Both the position numbers and the translations under genes were made by a program. A DNA stretch of 64,000 nt from an uncultured Bacteroidales bacterium (lineage in GTDB: Bacteria > Bacteroidota > Bacteroidia > Bacteroidales > Porphyromonadaceae), in contig CAMYPM010000003.1 in assembly GCA_947290775.1 (NCBI GenBank), positions 1 through 64,000 on the forward strand. Reading direction: 5' to 3'. Shown piece after piece: positions 60,151-64,000 of this stretch. The notes beneath the pieces were generated by a model. That model saw nothing but the letters and a program-made list of their open reading frames with translations. It did no database searches and was not told the origin of the DNA. Position 1 is the first letter of the stretch; every line of letters begins with the position of its first letter.

Positions 60151-63100
60151 ATGACACGAAAAAAACACTATTTGTTCATCTTTACGCTCTTAATCCTCCT
60201 CTGTGGCTGGACGATGGGCGTACAGGCTCGAACAGACCAACCGTTCAATGCGGTAAACTACATGCCTCCTCAATGGGGATCGGCTGCGCGCTACGTTGCA
60301 TGGCTCCCTGACGGGGATCTCGATAATACTCTTATCCCAAAGGACTCTGGAAAACCTATATACCTAATGCAGCAACCACAGGAAAATATGGTTACCATTA
60401 CATATACTGTGGATGAGGGTGCTACAATGAAAAGCGCCACGTACTACGATCGGAGCACCTATAATTACATAGCATTCCAAAGTGGTGGCAATATTCCCAA
60501 AGGAGTGGAAGTGGATTTTGAGGTTGAATTGCAAAAAGGCTATAAAGTGGACGTGTGGTATCTTAACAATCAACCCGTGGCAAGTACCAAGGGAAAGAAA
60601 ACTTACACCTTCACCGTAAACGAAAATAGCACGATTCGTGTGGCAATAACGGCTACCCCCAAACAAAAGGTAACCTACTCCGCCGGTGCGGGAGGAAGCA
60701 TAGAGGCGGCAATAATAGGCTCCCCCTTTGCTTCGGGAGACGAAGTGCCCGAAGGTTCGTATATCACTTTTACGGCAACTCCCGATGAGGAATTCGTGGT
60801 AGATAAGTGGCTAATTAACGGAAGTGAGAATCCAAAATATACAGGAAAGAGTTCAATCAATGAACGATTGGGCAGTGCTCCGCTGAAAGTAGAAGTACTT
60901 TTTAAACAAAACAGAGATTATACAGTTACTTACACAGCACAGAACGATTGGGGTACATTAGCGGCAACCTACAATAAACCTAACGGAGCTGAGGTAAATG
61001 TTACCTCGGGAATGCAGGTCCCCATAGGTACGGAGATATTCTTTACGGCTACTCCCAATGAGGGCTTTATTATAGATGGCTGGACTTGTAACGGTAATCC
61101 CGTGGATTCCTATAATGAAAAGCGTAGCTATAGTATCGTTGTTCGTGACGATGTTACTATTGTCGTAAATGCGCATCAAATACCAAAGTATGTGGTAACG
61201 TATAATAGTTCCGCCACAGGGGGAGCCGTGAAGGCTTATTATCAACAGTACACGCCGGTATTCCAGAAGATAGAAGTGCTCTCCGGAGCAGAGATAATCT
61301 CCGGTACGAGGGTAACCTTTGAAGCAACGCCTAAGGAGGGTTATTCCTTTAAGCATTGGATCGTTAACGGCACAAAAGTGGATAGTGATGAACATGAATC
61401 CGAGGAACAGCGTCGGATGACTATCGTTAAAATTACCTCCGTTACTACTGTTGAAGCTGTATTTACGAAGGATGAACCTACTTTTGTGGTAACCTATTCT
61501 GCCGGAGTGGGCGGAAGCCTTTCTGCCATATTAACCAAAGAAAAGACAGCTGTTAAGAGTGGCGATCGCTTACCTCAGTATAGCAATGTCACCTTTAAGG
61601 CAAAACCCGATAATGGTTATGTAGTGGATCAGTGGATGGTAGACGGACAAAACCAGCAGCTCTTTGCCGGAAAACCCGAATTGCAACGTACCGTTCGCAA
61701 TGATATGAACGTTACGGTTTCCTTCAAAGCAGAAACGCCTAACAAGCAATGTACCATTAACTACACCAAAGATAACGAATGGGGCACACTCGTTGCCTAT
61801 TACGATAAGCAAGGTGGTAGGGTAAATATCCAACCGGGCGAACAGGTGGAAGCAGGCTATATGATATCCTTCCGCGCTACCGTTAAGGAAGGATATACTA
61901 TAGATCATTGGACCTATAATGGAGAAAAGACCCCAACGCCAAACCCCGAAATGCTTACCGTAAAAGCTACGGAAGATATGACTGTGGCGGTAGTATGCTC
62001 CAAAGTCGAGCCCTGCATCGTGATGTTTGATGATAATTTAGAAGGCGGTAAGATGAAAGCATATTATCTTAAAGACGAAGGATTCAGCGGATATAAAGAG
62101 GTCTATATTAAGTCTGGAGACGAAGTCCCCTCCGGTACCGAAATGACCTTTGAAGTTACGCTTAACGAAGGCTTTGAATTAGACCATTGGGAAGTAAATG
62201 ACGAAAAGAAAGCATGCGACAAATACAATCCCCTTCGCCTTGCCAATCTCGTTATTACGGACAATACCTATGTACATCCCGTATATAAAGCCAAGCAAAA
62301 GCCTCAGTACAAGGTAAGCTTTACTGCTGACAACGAGTGGGGCTCGCTTAAAGCGTTCTACTACGATAAAGGCAAAAAATACGATGTAAGCCCGGAACAG
62401 ACGGTTATTGAAGGCACTTTTGTGGAGTTTATTGCTACCCTCAAGGAGGATTATGTAATCGATTCCTGGACTTGCAACGGAGAACCTTTAGCCGCCGCCG
62501 ATAATCTCAAGCCGGCAGTTACCGTTAAAGCGGATTCTCGCATAGAAGCTCAATATCACAAAATCGTGAAGTACGCCGTAAACTACGAGGCAACCTCCGA
62601 AAAAGGCTCTGTTAAGGCTACCTATCTGAAGAACACAAACTTCCAATACATAGCTACGCTCATTGCTTCTGGTGATATGCTCCCTGCGCAAACGAAAGTT
62701 ACGTTCGAAGCGACTCCTCTGGAGGGATACGAATTCGATTACTGGACTTTGAACGGACAAAAGGCTGTTGAATCGGAAAAAACGAAGCTCGAAGGTACCA
62801 AAATGATTATCACTTTGGAGCAAAACGTAACTGTAGCTGCCTTCTTCAAAGGGGATGGTCCCAAGTCATACGGCATTGACATTGCAGGAATTCCGGTTAC
62901 TTCCGCCAACGTTGAACAGCTCGATAGGCTGGAAGGCGTATCGGTAGGTGACGAAGGCTATATCCGCTATGATGCAGAGACACGCAAACTATCACTCAAG
63001 AATGTAACTCTGGAAGCCCCATCGGCCCTGCTTTTCGCTAAAAGTAACGATAACTTTACCGTGGAACTATCCGGAACCAACAACTTAACGGGACAGCTCT

Positions 63101-63777
63101 CCACGGAAAGCAATCTGACCATTATGGGACAGGGCAAGATGCTCGTTGCCAACGAGGAACGTTCCGGTATCTCCGTAGGTAGTGGAGCTTCGCTCGTGAT
63201 AAAGGGCAAAGAGTGCTTTGTGGAGGTGAAAACCACTTCCGAAACCGGTGTGGGAGCCATTCACGGAGTGTGGAGTGCAGGATGCACGTTACGTATCGAA
63301 GATGCTTCTGTTAATGCCGAATCGGTTGTTTCCGGTACTGCGGAAGTGCCGTTCCCTTATGCAATTGGCGGATTTAAGCAGATAGAGCTTGTACGCGCCA
63401 AGGTTTCTGTTCCCGAAGAGGGTGTGGCCGGCAATCATTCCTTTACCTTCGGAGGCACGGACTACACCCTCGCGTTTGTACTTGACAAGGCGAACAAGCC
63501 GGCATCCTTGGTCAAGATAAATTACCGCACCGAAGCTTTGGATGCATGCAACAATGCTGCCTTTATCGCCTATCCCAATCCCTTTACAGACCGTATCGTC
63601 ATAAAGGTGCCGGAACAAGCTGTGGGACAAACGGCATTCCTGACCAACATGCGCGGAGAAACAATGAAGCAGGTCAGGCTGCTTGATGCTACAACCGTTA
63701 TTGATGCGGAATCCGTTCCCTCGGGAATCTATCTCCTACGCATAAACGAGTACACGCAACTGCTCGTCAAGGAATAA
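60151..63777 (+). CDS. Large repeat protein with InlB-type (Listeria-Bacteroides) repeats and T9SS tail
   Basis: The 1208-residue exported protein (signal peptide to about residue 26) has nine InlB-type repeats of about 88-98 residues (roughly residues 80-900), each with a YTVTYTAxNxWGTL-like start and a TPxEGYxxDxWTxNG-like end. They follow a higher-order order C-ABC-ABC-BC. A short domain (about 905-1130, VGDEGYIRYDAETRKLSLKNVTL) resembles the beta-helix-like segments of other Porphyromonas surface proteins. The C-terminus (AYPNPFTDRIVIKVPE, PSGIYLLRINEYTQLLVKE) is a T9SS type A sorting domain. It is likely an adhesin or surface scaffold exported by the PorKLMN machine, but the partner is unknown. 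Confidence 0.87.
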   Translation: MTRKKHYLFIFTLLILLCGWTMGVQARTDQPFNAVNYMPPQWGSAARYVAWLPDGDLDNTLIPKDSGKPIYLMQQPQENMVTITYTVDEGATMKSATYYDRSTYNYIAFQSGGNIPKGVEVDFEVELQKGYKVDVWYLNNQPVASTKGKKTYTFTVNENSTIRVAITATPKQKVTYSAGAGGSIEAAIIGSPFASGDEVPEGSYITFTATPDEEFVVDKWLINGSENPKYTGKSSINERLGSAPLKVEVLFKQNRDYTVTYTAQNDWGTLAATYNKPNGAEVNVTSGMQVPIGTEIFFTATPNEGFIIDGWTCNGNPVDSYNEKRSYSIVVRDDVTIVVNAHQIPKYVVTYNSSATGGAVKAYYQQYTPVFQKIEVLSGAEIISGTRVTFEATPKEGYSFKHWIVNGTKVDSDEHESEEQRRMTIVKITSVTTVEAVFTKDEPTFVVTYSAGVGGSLSAILTKEKTAVKSGDRLPQYSNVTFKAKPDNGYVVDQWMVDGQNQQLFAGKPELQRTVRNDMNVTVSFKAETPNKQCTINYTKDNEWGTLVAYYDKQGGRVNIQPGEQVEAGYMISFRATVKEGYTIDHWTYNGEKTPTPNPEMLTVKATEDMTVAVVCSKVEPCIVMFDDNLEGGKMKAYYLKDEGFSGYKEVYIKSGDEVPSGTEMTFEVTLNEGFELDHWEVNDEKKACDKYNPLRLANLVITDNTYVHPVYKAKQKPQYKVSFTADNEWGSLKAFYYDKGKKYDVSPEQTVIEGTFVEFIATLKEDYVIDSWTCNGEPLAAADNLKPAVTVKADSRIEAQYHKIVKYAVNYEATSEKGSVKATYLKNTNFQYIATLIASGDMLPAQTKVTFEATPLEGYEFDYWTLNGQKAVESEKTKLEGTKMIITLEQNVTVAAFFKGDGPKSYGIDIAGIPVTSANVEQLDRLEGVSVGDEGYIRYDAETRKLSLKNVTLEAPSALLFAKSNDNFTVELSGTNNLTGQLSTESNLTIMGQGKMLVANEERSGISVGSGASLVIKGKECFVEVKTTSETGVGAIHGVWSAGCTLRIEDASVNAESVVSGTAEVPFPYAIGGFKQIELVRAKVSVPEEGVAGNHSFTFGGTDYTLAFVLDKANKPASLVKINYRTEALDACNNAAFIAYPNPFTDRIVIKVPEQAVGQTAFLTNMRGETMKQVRLLDATTVIDAESVPSGIYLLRINEYTQLLVKE

Positions 63778-63803
63778 CCCTAAGGGGCACATCTTAGCAT
63801 TAG

Positions 63804-63840
63804 AGAAGGCAATGCGGGGGTATCTTCCGGATTGCCTTCT
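63804..63840 (+). terminator. Terminator of the surface-protein cluster
   Basis: AGAAGGCAAT (63804-63813) pairs perfectly with ATTGCCTTCT (63831-63840), with a further CGG/CCG pairing inside, followed by TCCTATTCTT. It lies 27 bp after the stop codon of the last gene. Confidence 0.75.
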
Positions 63841-63854
63841 TCCTATTCTTGACC

Positions 63855-63878
63855 AGCTCGTTCCAGATGGAACGAGCT
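63855..63878. repeat. Inverted repeat after the surface-protein cluster
   Basis: AGCTCGTTCC, loop AGAT, GGAACGAGCT is a perfect 10-bp stem 14 bp beyond the terminator. It may be a second terminator or a termination backup; no T-run follows directly. The remaining 122 bp of the window show no gene. Confidence 0.6.
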
Positions 63879-64000
63879 CTCCTGAGTACAGTATGAGAAA
63901 ATATTCCCCTACGACTCCATAATAACCCTGTACCTTTTGCGCTACAGAGCTCCTTCTTTCACTTTCTCTTCCAACTCTTTGCCGATACCTTTGCGCTAAT

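Noticed and set aside
60151..63777. Internalin-type invasion protein
   Set aside because: InlB-type repeats alone do not show invasion; there is no internalin cap or LPXTG anchor, and a T9SS tail is present instead.

Overview
This window looks like a chromosomal segment of an anaerobic Bacteroidales bacterium, most probably Porphyromonas or a close relative. The evidence is a type IX secretion (T9SS) operon in the order porP-porK-porL-porM-porN, a streptopain-type (C10, PrtT-like) protease with a T9SS sorting tail, a class III (oxygen-sensitive) ribonucleotide reductase, 2-oxoglutarate:ferredoxin oxidoreductase, several Bacteroidetes-only families (DUF3822, DUF4876, DUF6850, DUF2795), and many Bacteroidetes-type promoter boxes (TAnnTTTG). 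The species cannot be fixed from the sequence alone.

Layout. 0.4-3.0 kb (minus strand): rsmD, DUF3822, a membrane-anchored unknown, and an HU gene. 3.4-12 kb: mscL, fhs, nrdD-nrdG and korA-korB, i.e. osmotic safety valve, one-carbon metabolism, anaerobic dNTP synthesis and ferredoxin-linked 2-oxoacid metabolism. 12.3-21.7 kb: the C10 protease and the por operon, which build and use the T9SS. 21.7-24.6 kb: two half-size ChrA-type transporters and pyrK-pyrD. 24.7-33 kb: tRNA-Lys, aspS-Nif3-zinc ribbon-tilS, then on the minus strand a radical SAM gene, holA and an AMP-nucleosidase-like gene. 33-41 kb: small genes, a cobalamin adenosyltransferase, and a tightly overlapping minus-strand operon (divIC/ftsB-like, small membrane protein, rluA-type, dsbD, mazG, methyltransferase). 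41.3-49 kb (minus strand): tRNA-Met, wHTH, B3/4-domain protein, obg, adk, hpt, an ABC exporter pair and tig.

49.3-63.8 kb is the accessory part: six consecutive plus-strand genes, all for exported proteins. They are a DUF4876 lipoprotein, a TonB-dependent receptor, a DUF6850 outer-membrane barrel, two modular leucine-rich-repeat proteins and a 1208-residue protein with nine InlB-type repeats. The last three end in T9SS-like sorting tails. It has no SusD and no glycosidase, so it is not an ordinary polysaccharide locus. I regard it as the best candidate for a poorly described surface system, probably dependent on the T9SS encoded earlier in the window.

Five intergenic regions each carry an array with an exact 22-bp period (four regular units, 88 bp). 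Every unit is a small dyad of the form RAAAG - AT-rich palindromic core - TTTY. Core subtypes go with location: GGCTATAG between the protease and porP, GGTATATA twice inside the surface cluster, and GATATAGATG next to two tRNA genes. These arrays are the clearest non-coding structure in the window. No insertion sequence, CRISPR array, rRNA or replication origin was seen.
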